64,000 nucleotides of DNA from NCBI GenBank assembly GCA_036346355.1, contig CM070591.1:26086001-26150000 (forward strand), in the 5' to 3' direction. Source of the stretch: Rhipidocladum racemiflorum. Its lineage: Eukaryota > Streptophyta > Magnoliopsida > Poales > Poaceae. The notes beneath the pieces were generated by a model that worked only from the letters and a program-made list of their open reading frames with translations, had not been told where the DNA came from and did no database searches. Positions 10,464 to 20,762 of the stretch are shown here, piece after piece (positions within the stretch are counted from its first letter, which is position 1; each line of letters begins with the position of its first letter). The translations under genes were made by a program, and so were the position numbers.

Positions 10464-11690
10464 ATGTTGCCGAAGAGACGTGTTGATCGATCGGTGATGA
10501 CCCGGGGTGTTGCTCAGAATAGCCAAGAACCAGTTGTAGCAATGCCGAATCTAGAGCGTCAAGATCCACCTTTGGCCAGATCCTGTAGGCAAGGATCTCA
10601 TCACTCTAATGAGCCAGTAGGTAATCGGGAGGCATCGCTTAGTCATCACGATGCCCAAAGTGAAGAGTTACCTCCACCTCCGTCAATGGCCCAAGTTCTT
10701 GTTATGCAGACCCGCTTGTTGGAACGGTTGGTGCAGAATTCTGAGAACCTTGGTGCCGCTGCTTATGGTGGTTTGGCAGCAATGCAACCCCAATCGAGGT
10801 TGGCCGAGTTCCAGCGAACTCGCCCGCCAAACTTCTCATCTGCAACCGATCCTATGGACGCAGACGATTGGCTTCGCGATGTCGAAGATAAACTTGACCT
10901 CCTGAGGTGTACTGATGAGGAGAAGGTTCAGTATGCTGCTTACTATCTCCAAGGCATAGCAGCAGCCTAGTGGGGTAGTGTTAAGGCAATTCGTCCACCT
11001 GGTCAGGTCATGACTTGGGAGGAATTTAAAGGAGCCTTTCGTGCAGTGCACATTCCTGCTAGTCTGATGGAGATAAAGAAACGAGAGTTCTATGATCTTT
11101 GTCATGGGTCTATGTCAGTGATGGACTATCTGCATAAGTTCAATTATCTGGTTCGGTATGTTGCAGATGAGGTCCCAAGTGAAGCCCGAAAAGTCTCCTT
11201 GTTTCGTCAACATCTCAACGAGGAGATTCGTCATTCGCTCGCACCACTTGACATCCCCAATATGCAAGTGCTTGTGGACAAGGCGATTTGTGTTGAAGAC
11301 AGCGGCAAGGCAGGTTTGGAGAGCCGGAAGCGTAAGTGGATGGCTCGAAAATCTGCCGGTGCCGGTACTTCGAGACCCCGTTCTGGGAAAACCGTTAGTG
11401 CTCAGTCCGTGGCATCGCCGCCTCCACGATCTCAGAGGAACTTTCCCCAACCTGTTCTGTCTGCGGCTCAATGTTCTGGCCGCGGAGGACAGATTCGTGG
11501 AGAGCAGGACAGGATGGCCGCACTCACCTGCTATGCTTGCGGTGAGAAGGGACATATCTCTACTGTTTGTCCGAGCAAACGTCCTGTTGCTGCTCGACCT
11601 CAAGTTCCAAGCGGTCCGATTCGCCTGCAAGGTTCTGTAACCGGGCGTGGTGGACACCTAGGAGGGCGTTCTAGCCAAAAAGTAGCCCCG
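10464..11690 (+). pseudogene. Gag of element B
   Basis: Structural gag of a chromovirus. The likely start is ATG 10464 in the frame that runs on into pol. A retrotransposon gag domain covers about 10800-11290 (FSSATDPMDADDWL, later MTWEEFKGAFRA), followed by a basic linker and one CCHC zinc knuckle, CYACGEKGHISTVC, at 11529-11570, which binds RNA in related Gags. A single TAG at 10968-10970 interrupts the gag domain where relatives have Trp, consistent with a G-to-A change. Otherwise the frame is open, so gag, protease and RT form one polyprotein frame, usual for this lineage. Confidence 0.9.
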
Positions 11691-14162
11691 AGTCAAGCCC
11701 GTGGTCGACTTAACCTAGTGACCGCAGAGGAGGCCAGTAATGCTCCAGACGTGGTAGTTGGTATGTTTCTCATACACTCAGCACCCACTTTGGTTTTATT
11801 TGATTCGGGCGCTTCGCATTCTTTCATTTCTTCAAAGTTTGTTTTGGAACATAATGTTAAGACTAACAGATTGTGAGATCCAATGTTAGTCTATTCTCCT
11901 GGTTCAGTTATGCGAGCTGAGCGCATATGCCTTAGAGTACCCATAGTGATCAATGAAGTTCTATTTTTGGGAAATCTGATTCAGATTGATACCCCTGGAC
12001 TCAATGTTATCATTGGGATGGATTGGTTATCTCAAAATCAAGGACATATTGATTGCGCAAATCGTTCCATTTCTCTAGTGAATTCGGATGGAATCCAGAC
12101 TAAGTATTACTCCAGATTATCAAATGTGCTTAAGGCTTTTTTCCATTCGCTTTCTGTGCCGGAATTAAGTCAAGTACCAGTGGTCTGTGAGTATCCTGAT
12201 GTGTTTCCTGAAGAATTACCGGGATTGCCCCCAGATCGGGATATGGAGTTTGTTATTGACTTGCTGCTAGGAACAGCACCATTGTCGAAACGTCCTTATC
12301 GGATGCCCTCTAATGAGTTGTTGGAGTTGAAGAAGCAACTCAAGGAGCAATTAGCTAAGGGTTTTGTTCGCCCTAGTTCGTCTCCATGGGGTAGTCCAGT
12401 GCTCTTCGTCAAGAAGAAAGATGGTAGTTTACGCATGTGCATGGACTATCAATCCTTAAACAAAGTCACTATCAAAAATAAGTATCCTCTTCCTCGGATT
12501 GATGATTTGTTTGATCAATTAAGTGGAGCTCGAGTCTTTTCTAAGATTGACTTGAGACTGGGGTACTTTCAACTCAAAATTCGACCGGAAGATATCCGTA
12601 AGATCACGTTTACTACTCGATATGGTTTGTACGAGTATACAGTAGTTTCTTTTGGACTCACCAATGCACCAGTCACATTCATGAATCTCATGAATAAGGT
12701 ATTCATGGAATACCTAGATAAATTTGTGGTGGTGTTCATTGATGACATTCTTATCTATTCTCAGAGTGAGCAGGAGCATGAACTCCATCTGCATTTAGTT
12801 CTTGATAAACTGCGTGAACATCAACTGTATGCCAAGTTCAGCAAATGTGAGTTCTGGCTCAAAGAAGTTGCCTTCTTAGGCCACGTTCTCTCAGAAGGAG
12901 GTGTAACTGTTGATCCCAGCAAAGTGAAGGATGTACTTGCTTGGGAACAGCCACGGACTATTCCCGAAGGCCGAAGTTTTCTTGGGTTAGCAGGGTACTA
13001 TCGGCGATTCATTGAAAACTTTTCCAAAATTTCCAAGCCGATGACTGAGTTACTCAAGAAGGAGAAGAAGTTTGAGTGGACGTCAGCTTGTGAAGTTAGT
13101 TTCCTAGAGTTGAAGCGAAGGCTTACGTCAGCTCCAATTCTTGTCTTGCCTGATGTGCACAAAAACTTTGACGTATTCTGTGATGCTTCACATCAAGGTC
13201 TTGGTTGTGTGCTGATGCAGGAAGGAAAAGTCGTGGCATATGCTTCACGCCAACTGAAACCTCATGAAGCCAGTTATCCGACTCATGATCTAGAATTGGC
13301 TGCCGTAATTCATGCTCTTAAGTTATGGCGACATTATCTCATCGGAAACCGAGTTGAGATATTTACCGATCATAAGAGTCTGAAATACTTTTTCACCCAA
13401 CCAGATCTAAACTTGAGACAGCGCCGATGGTTGGAGCTAATCGAAGACTATGATTTGGGAATTCATTATCATCCGAGAAAAGCTAATGTGGTAGCTGATG
13501 CCCTCAGTCGCAAGCTACACACTAGTAAAACCTTGTCTGGTGTTTATCAACCCCAGTTGTTGGATGAGTTTCGTAAACTCAACTTGGAGATGGTAGGGGA
13601 AGGATTTGTGGCTACATTAACCCTACGACCTACCCTTGAATCCCAAATTCAGGCTGCTCAGTTGAAAGATGAAGGAGTAGCTGAGATCAAGTGCAACTTG
13701 AAAGAAAGCGCATCATCGGAGTTTTCAGAACGAGTTGATGGTCTAATCATGCGTGGACATCAAATATATGTCCCGAATGATCAGGAGATCAAAGAATTGA
13801 TCTTGAAAGAAGCTCATGAGACTCCGTTGTCAGTCCACCCTGGAAGCACTAAAATGTACCATGATAGTCGAAAGAAGTTTTGGTGGCCTGGTATGAAACG
13901 AGATATCGCCGCATACGTCACCATTTGTGACTTGTGTCAGCGAGTTAAAGCAGAGCACCAACGACCAGCTGGAATGCTTCAACCTTTGAAGGTTCCGGAG
14001 TGGAAATGGGATGAGGTCGGAATGGACTTCATCACTGGCCTGCCAAAATCAGCTAATGGCCATGACTCTATTTGGGTAATCATCGACCGGTTAACCAAAG
14101 TTGCTCATTTCATACCAGTACCGTTACCTACAATGGAGCTAAACTTGCAGAACTCTACCTGA
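11691..14162 (+). pseudogene. Pol of element B: protease, RT, RNase H, integrase N-part
   Basis: This continues the gag frame. The aspartic protease shows LFDSGASHSF at about 11796-11830. A TGA at 11874-11876 interrupts the protease domain. RT spans about 12300-12850 with the active-site motif VVFIDDILIY. RNase H follows (FDVFCDASHQGLG at about 13170; FTDHKSLKYF). The integrase HHCC zinc finger is at about 13820-13960 (H, H, then CDLCQ) and the core starts with GMDFITGLPKS. The frame breaks near 14120-14160 by an indel ending in TGA at 14160. Apart from that stop and frameshift the catalytic residues look intact. Confidence 0.92.
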
Positions 14163-15070
14163 ACCATATTGTCCGACTACATGGAATTCCTAAAACCATT
14201 GTGTCTGACCGTGGACCCCAGTTCACTTCGCGGTTCTGAAAGAATTTGCATGAACTTCTAGGGACCAAGCTGCTCTTTAGCACTGCTTACCATCCCCAGA
14301 CCGATGGACAGACTGAAAGAACAAATCAAGTCCTTGAAGACATGCTCAGAGCTTGTATTCTTTCGTATAACTCGAAGTGGGAAAAGTGTTTAGCATTTGC
14401 TGAGTTTTCCTACAATAATAGTTATGAAGCAAGCCTTCAAATGTCTCTGTTTGAAGCACTGTATGGAAGAAAATGCCAAACTCCTCTCTTCTGGTCCGAA
14501 GTTGGTGAAAGAAAGTTCTTTGGACCCACAGTGATTCAGGAAGCTGAGACGCAAGTCAGGCTAATCCGCGATCGGTTAAAAGAAGCTATGTCTAGACAAA
14601 AGAGCTATGCTGATAATCGCCGCCGTGATCTGAGCTTCAATGTAGACGATTTTGTCTATCTTAAGGAGTCACCGTTACGTGGCACGAAGCGATTCCAAGT
14701 TCGCGGAAAGTTAGCGCCGAGATACGTCGGTCCGGATCGCATTCTTGCAAGGAAGGGTGAAGTAGCTTATCAGTTGGAGCTTCCACCTCAACTTGCGGAT
14801 GTGCATGACGTGTTTCAAGTCTCTAACCAGAAGAAGTGTCTTCGAGTTCCTACTGAACTCACTCCTCTGGATGCAATTGAACTTCAACCAGATCTTACAT
14901 ACCGTGAATATCCAATTCGCGTTCTGGACGAAGCTTAACGACTTACTCGTAATCACGTAATCAAGATGCTTCGAGTTCCGTGGAGTAATCACACCGAAGA
15001 AGAAGCAACCTAGGAACATGAAGATCGTCTTCGATCCGAGTTTCCATCTTTCTTTTCTGAATCCTTGTAA
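14163..15070 (+). pseudogene. Pol of element B: integrase C-part and chromodomain-like tail
   Basis: In a different frame from the upstream part, the integrase core continues with the second Asp (VSDRGPQFTS) and the catalytic Glu (TDGQTERTNQ). A GPY/F-type region follows (LAPRYVGPDRILARKGEVAY) and then a chromodomain-like tail, WSNHTEEEAT, ending at TAA 15068-15070. In-frame stops are at 14237-14239 (probably from Trp), 14936-14938 and 15011-15013. Tails of this kind direct integration to marked heterochromatin in chromoviruses. Confidence 0.88.
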
Positions 15071-15088
15071 TCTCGAGGACGAGATTAT

Positions 15089-15104
15089 TGTCAGGGGGTA
15101 GAGC
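15089..15104 (+). promoter_or_regulatory. Polypurine tract of element B
   Basis: TGTCAGGGGGTAGAGC directly precedes the 3' LTR. It is the plus-strand primer site of an LTR retrotransposon. Confidence 0.85.
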
Positions 15105-18100
15105 TGTAACATCCTGAGTTGTACTTGCCTTTTTAATGTTAATTATCCTTTAAGAGTTATTTGGAATTTAATTTGGAGTTAATTGTTTTTGGATTTGTTT
15201 GCTCGATCTGTTTTCGTTTTAGTTTTTGTTCCAAAATCTCGTTTTGTGTTGCGATTAGAATTTCCGAGCAACCGTAGTTTCCAAACCTTCTTTAGCTATC
15301 CTAGAGTCTATCATAAAAGTTTCCGCGAAGGATTCGTGAGTTTCGGAGTTTTTTTGGGGGTTTTTGGAGTTTTTACGCTCTGGCGGCAGATCACGCCTGG
15401 CCGATCGCTTGGCCGAGGCGACCGGGCAGGGGGCAGAGCCCTCTCTGCTGCCCGTTGCCCTGGCCACCTCCTTTTCTACTAGAGAGTTCTTCTCACTCTC
15501 TCCCTCCCCCAGCTGACTCTCCTTCACTCCCTCTCACTCTCACCCTCACCCTCTAGCTCTCCCTTTCTAGCTCTCTCTCCCATGGAGCTGTCTCCCTCTC
15601 TCTCGAGTTTTCCCTCCAGCTAAACCTCTCCCTCCGGTGTTCTGGAGCTCGTGGAGCAGTTGGTCAAGGAGGAGGATGTCGCTTCCAAAATCCTAGACGA
15701 GCACTGTGGTGAGTGGAGCAAGTTTCAGCCAGATCTGTGATGACTCTAGCTTGATCTTGTACTTTTCTCCATTTCTATCAACTTTTCTTTTAGCCAAAAC
15801 CCTAGAAAACCTAGTTGTAGTACTCAACTTTTGGTTAGCTGAGTTTCTAAACCTAGGTTAGGTGCTAGAGTTCTCGTTAGTGCGAAAACTGAGATCGGAA
15901 ACCCTAAATACGTTTTTATCGGATATATTTCGTTAAATGTCGTTTTCGTAGCTTTTGGAATTAAACCTTGAAACCCTAGTTCCAAAAGCTAGGAAAAGGA
16001 CAATAGAATGTATTCGACGTCGTTAAAGTCCTAGTTTCGCGAAAAGAATCGAGTTAGAATTCGATTCGGAGAGAAAGTCGGAATTTAGCATGGATTAGGA
16101 CTTTAGAGTTTTTTGAATTAGAAATTAGGCCAAACGAGGTCGGAACCTCAGGTGTTTTCCGTAAATGGGTCCTTGTCATCTCCGAGAACCCATCCATGCA
16201 ATCGCCGCGAAATTTCGAAGTCGTTTGAGCGAAAATCCTTTTTCTGGAAAAATTCAGTCGACCTGTGGCCGGCACTACCGACGTGGTAAGTTCGGTACTG
16301 CCGCTCAGGCCGGCACTACCGACCCTTGCGGCCGGTACTGCCGGGCTTAGGCCGGCACTACCGCTCCCGCAACGCCGGTAGTTATTTTCCAGAGAGGTCC
16401 TCGTTTAGGTTTCGCAGCCGCCGGTACTACCGACCCTTAAGGCCGGTACTGCCGACTGTATAGCGGCACTACCGGGGTTTGTATGCCGGTACTGCCGGTC
16501 TCCAATTCAAATTTTGGTTTTCGTTTAAGTTTTCCCTCTCGCGTTCGCTTATTGGTTGTTGTCCGCTTCTTTGAGGTTTTTGCCGTGTTCTCGTTGGATC
16601 TTAATCGTTTCCTCGTTATTTCTTTTGTCGCTCTTTCGTTTAGACGTTGACGCCTCGAGAGCAGTAGGCGAGGATCCGGACTTCGACCCAGAGGACACGC
16701 GAAACCCAGAGCAAGCAGGCAAGCACCCTCTTTGAACATATTGCTCCTATAATTGCAAAAGTATTTGATGTTTTGCAAAATGATTACGCATGCATATAAT
16801 TATTACAAGTATTTAAATGGTGGGAATAGATAGATACCCTAATGGTTGGATGGCTTATCTTAATATCGTTGTTACCCTAAAATCCTTGAGTAACCCTAGT
16901 TTAAGGATAGACGCTATAATAAGTGTCGTCAGGGGTTATAAGTCTAATAGTTGCATACGCTTAGCCCGGCTTTAGACTGATTGAATAATGATCGGTGGAT
17001 TCAGTCAATCAAAGATTTTCGATACGTTATTAGGATTTCGGAAATGGTGATTTCGGAAAAACAAAGGCTATGTTGGTAAAAGATGAAAAAGGAAAGGTGT
17101 ACGGTGATTTATGCCGGACGGATGATGGGAGGACTTGTCTGTGCAATCCTAAGGACTGAACTTGAGGTTTTTAACCAAGTCCTTTCGTACAACCACATGT
17201 GCTAGTATGGGATAGCCTAAACCCAGTACAGGAGTTGGAATTTGATCTTGTGCCGTGGTAGGTCGAAGTAGTTGGGCAATACCGACGTGCTGGTGTTGCT
17301 TAGAATACTCCCTCACCACGCGCAGGTGTTGGAGACTTTCGTGAAACAACGGTGGATGCTTTGCTGAGGGTAAAAGGCACGATGGGTTGTTAGCCATCTT
17401 TGGATCCATGTGGGTGAATCAGGTTTGGAGTTTAAGGTACCCAAACACCGTAATTGGGGGGTACTCTCGCCTGGCCCGGGGGTACTCTGTGTGGGTGTGT
17501 GGAGCCCCCACCCAAAGCAAAGAGCGTACATCGCCGGGGCTGACGCAAGACTAGATGCCGACAATTGGAAGAGTTTCGTCACAATCTGGCAAAATGGATA
17601 CGGTATGTATCGCGTGGCATGGTTGACATGATTGCTAGAGCATGTGGTGTGGGTAAAGTGTGCATTCTCTGCAGAGATTAATCAAACTAATCGATTAGCC
17701 GTGCTCACGATCACGAGCATCTTGGGTATCTACTGTCAAGTATAGTATTTTGGTTTTGATTTTTGAAAAGGATTTGAAATTGGTAGATCTTTTAAATGTT
17801 GGGCTGTTTCATGCAAATGTTGAGTCGTTGAACTCAAAGATCGGTTGGTTTGGTGATTTGATCAAGCTGGTGGTGATTCTTGATGCCATGTGATGGTGGT
17901 GTTGGTTATGTTGAAGGAAATGATTCCTGTTGCCATGTGATGGTGGTGTTGGTTATGTTGAAGGAAATAATTCCTGTTACCTTGTGATGGTGGTGTTGGA
18001 TATGTTGGAGAAAATTTGGATGTTGAATGAAATGTACAATTACATTATGTATTGCTGTACTCTCATTTACCAAATGTTTTATAAACTGTGCAATATTCCA

Positions 18101-18781
18101 ATCTATTAGTCTATTGCAAATAACTTCAGCTTCATGCAAATCTGAACTAGAATAGCAACCATCTTCATTGTTTAGCCTCCATTATTATTATACTTGCAAA
18201 CAATAAAGTCTTGCGAGTACATACGTGTACTCACCGTTTGCTCTGAAAATTTGCGTGAGGAGCAGAAGATGCAGGTGAGGAAGAAGGTGACCAGGAGTTC
18301 AGTGACCCAGACGCGGGTGGTGCGTTTGACGGTTAGAGGAGTTAGTTGCTCGCCGGTTTCCTGAGGGAATGGAGGCACACCGTGGCCTCTTTACTTTTGT
18401 TTCTCTGATGTTTTTCTCTTCAGTTTACTTTAAGCCAATCGGCATTTTGTAAGCAAAAACAAGTTGTAATATTATTATCCATCGTTGTAATATAATACCT
18501 CTGCCCTTATATTGCGTTCGCTTGGATGAGACTCTATCTTCTCAACATGTGACACTAGCCTACTGATCCAGGGACTAGTGGTTATCACATGGTTGCGGGA
18601 AGCTCAAATTGGATCCAATTGGCTAGCATGTGACCTCATTACTCGAGTATCGTGCTGACCAAGTGGTTTCAATCTGAGTCTGTCGTGATGCCGTGATCGT
18701 TACGTTATTGGTTGCGTGATTAACCAAGCCCGCGCAACAGTAATGGAGTATCACTGTACTAGGACAGGAGCCCCCACGACA
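15105..18781 (+). repeat. 3' LTR of element B
   Basis: This 3677-bp LTR begins TGTAACATCC and ends CCCCCACGACA. It is the better preserved of the two B LTRs. It carries the same CT-rich leader, CCGG array (16269-16499) and 47-bp tandem repeat (about 17886-18008) as the 5' LTR, and a better copy of the three-exon LTR gene. Confidence 0.94.
15582..18336 (+). pseudogene. LTR-embedded three-exon gene, family B 3' LTR copy
   Basis: Exons are 15582-15708, 16644-16718 and 18275-18336. Exon 1 ends at a canonical G|GTGAGT donor, exon 2 (75 nt) lies between TTTAG and a GCAAGC donor, and exon 3 follows ATGCAG and ends in TAG. Both introns are phase 1 (about 935 and 1556 nt), and all three exons join in one frame, as in LTR A. 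Exon 1 encodes LVEQLVKEEDVASKILDEHC; exons 2 and 3 are very acidic. One TAA at 15621-15623 separates the first ATG from the rest, either a fixed nonsense change or a sign that the true start differs. The protein resembles family A in architecture more than in sequence. Function is unknown. Confidence 0.5.
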
Positions 18782-18786
18782 GCTAG
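18782..18786. repeat. Right target-site duplication of element B
   Basis: GCTAG repeats the five bases at 1722-1726 immediately before the 5' LTR, which proves the element boundaries. Confidence 0.93.
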
Positions 18787-19477
18787 GGCTAGGGCAAGTG
18801 GGGCAAACGGAGCACGAGGGAAAGGCGAACCTCGGGCGCACATCCGGGCTTTAAATGTCGGACCCAACATCGAGATCGATGCGGAAATCGCGGCGGAACC
18901 GGTACGGGAGGTGGAGTCCGGCTCGGACACGACCGAGCGACGTGGCGCAATCCCTGCCGTCCACGTGGCACGACCAACGGTCGGGATCGCACGAGCATGA
19001 CCGGGTCTGGCTCGGCCCGCATGTGGGCGACGTGGCGCGATCGTGGCCGTTGGATTGAGATCCGACGGTCGCGATCCTAGGGTTCGGCTGGACCGGGTCC
19101 GGCTCGGACGCGGCGCGGGTTGGGTTCGGGTCGGACTCGGACTCGAGTCCGACTCGGGCTCGGTCGCATGAACAGTGCAAACCAACTCGATTTTCCAGCG
19201 ATTAAATAATTAAAATAATTTCCAGAAATTCATTTAATTCAAGAAAAATAGCAAAATACTCAGAAAAATTCCAGAAAATATTTTAGGACATTTTGGACTC
19301 AAATAAAATATTTCCAACAAAATTTTATTTGCAAAATTAAATTATTAAATTATTTCAAATGGGAATAAATTCAAATAAATTCCAAATAAATCTGAATAAA
19401 TTCCAAAAAATTCCAAAAATTCACAAAAGTGCCAAATTTTATTTAAACTCATGAAAAGCAAAAATTGGGGTGTTACA
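18787..19477 (-). mobile_element. LTR A3, 5' part (minus strand)
   Basis: On the minus strand this starts TGTAACACCCC at 19477 and runs through the AT-rich first part of a family-A LTR, a TATA-like ATTTAAA (about 18850), and the GC-rich section with GACTCGAGTC palindromes. It is the continuation of 1-1726, split by element B. Confidence 0.88.
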
Positions 19478-19640
19478 TATAACTATTCCCAAAATTATTT
19501 AAAAGCATTTTAATTAACCTAGAATGCAATAATTTAAATCAACATAGTTTCAAAGAGTGGGATCAATATGTTCAAAGCACAACTTGCCTTGGAAAAGGTC
19601 CTGTTCCTGGTTTTGGACTTGTTCCTGGGTCAAGACCTCA
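19478..19640 (-). mobile_element. Fragment of a diverged family-A-like LTR (minus)
   Basis: On the minus strand this matches the LTR-A stretch around exon 2 and its downstream flank, but is much more diverged. It keeps an open EVLTQEQVQNQEQDLFQ-type reading and the GCAAGT donor (exon edge at 19588). LTR A3 begins right next to it, so A3 may have inserted here. Confidence 0.65.
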
Positions 19641-20148
19641 GTAGGATCGATATATACGAATATAGCAATCAGAGGGGGGGTGAATGATTGCGCGGAAGCT
19701 AGAATCAAAATTTTGATCTACTAAAAATTCACCCCAATTTGAAGTCAAATAATTGCTTCGGTTCTCAGCAAAAATAGATTGACAAATGTTCGGTAAAACG
19801 CAAATGCCTGGAGATGTAACTATCGGATTGAACTAAAATTTGAACACAATAAACTAGATTCCAATACGAATATAACAGAAAAAAATTCTCTTGATCAGAC
19901 TTATAGATCAAAAGTTATGAACCTCATAAGATTGCTATGACAAAGTATGACGAGAATAAATCTAACCAGACTTATAGCTTGTAGAAAGACTTGAAGAATT
20001 CAATCTTTATTTCTCTTTTTTGATCTAGTTATAGTACTCGAAACAAAAGAATACAACCCTAAACCTTGGCTCTCAGCCTATCTCTCTCAATTGATCAACT
20101 CTCAATTGATCTCTCTTGATCGGTACATAAACAGGAGGCACCTCCTGT
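19641..20148. mobile_element. Sirevirus-like LTR fragment
   Basis: It begins TAGGATCGATATATACG then AGAGGGGGGGTGAAT, like the terminus of the copia LTR at 51611 (TGTAGGACCGAGTAG, then a G-run and GTGAATAG). It also shares that LTR's AT-rich run-on and Leu/Asp-poor character without coding. The fragment ends at an 18-bp palindrome (ACAGGAGG arms, 20131-20148). It is truncated on at least one side; no genes. Confidence 0.5.
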
Positions 20149-20151
20149 TAG

Positions 20152-20762
20152 TGTTATGCCCTTGAGGCAATCATATGGATGATTGTAACATGACTATGTT
20201 TATGAATAATAATATGATTATTGGTCCAATGAATGTATATCATTGTTTTGATCAACAAGTGTGTGACTTGTTTATGAAGCTCTTTACTTATTAATATAAT
20301 TCGATAAATATCTCTGATCGGATATCATCGTATAGGACAACGATGAATAGATGAGCACATGTATTGTTCGATGATCATGTTTCATAGATCATGGGATATG
20401 GAGATATCATCAATACATTGTGGACGCATGTTGAAGAACATGGGTTAGATAGACCCACAATGGGACACTACGAGAATATTACATTCTTATGTGTCATCAG
20501 TGTATCTCATACATAGTAGATGTATGATCCTTAGACCTGAGATTGTCATATTCCCTACATATGTAATAGTTTACCTTGGGGTTAGCAAACACTATTTCCT
20601 AACCGGATAGTTATAAAGGTAGCTTTCATGTTTACTATGAAACATGCAGAGGGAAGTGAGCAGTCGAGATGGAATTTGCCACTCCAATGTAACGGAGATA
20701 TATGTCTAGGCCACTCGTGTGATATGATTAAGGAAGTGCATGGCCAAGCCGTGATTGAGAAA
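20152..20762 (+). mobile_element. Truncated LTR-retrotransposon fragment
   Basis: The stretch starts TGTTATGCCCTTGAGGCAA and contains TTATAAAGGT and TTTGCCACTCCAATG-like blocks typical of a widespread grass LTR-type repeat. It ends abruptly where LTR A2 begins. No coding capacity; family assignment rests on remembered resemblance only. Confidence 0.4.

Larger units (their letters stand above)
1727..18781 (+). mobile_element. Complete Ty3/gypsy chromovirus-like element B (Tekay/Del type)
   Basis: The element has two LTRs of about 3.66-3.68 kb (1727-5385 and 15105-18781), a tRNA-iMet-type primer site at 5388, a purine tract before 15105 and a 5-bp target duplication GCTAG (1722-1726, 18782-18786). 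Between the LTRs lie an extra ORF, gag, and pol ordered protease, RT, RNase H, integrase. That order is diagnostic of Ty3/gypsy, and the chromodomain-like end points to chromoviruses. A solo family-A LTR has inserted between the extra ORF and gag. The coding regions carry several stops and at least two frameshifts, so this copy is non-autonomous. Confidence 0.93.

Noticed and set aside
20131..20148. 18-bp perfect palindrome ACAGGAGG/CCTCCTGT
   Set aside because: Isolated at a fragment edge, short, without a T-run or partner copies. It is most likely incidental.
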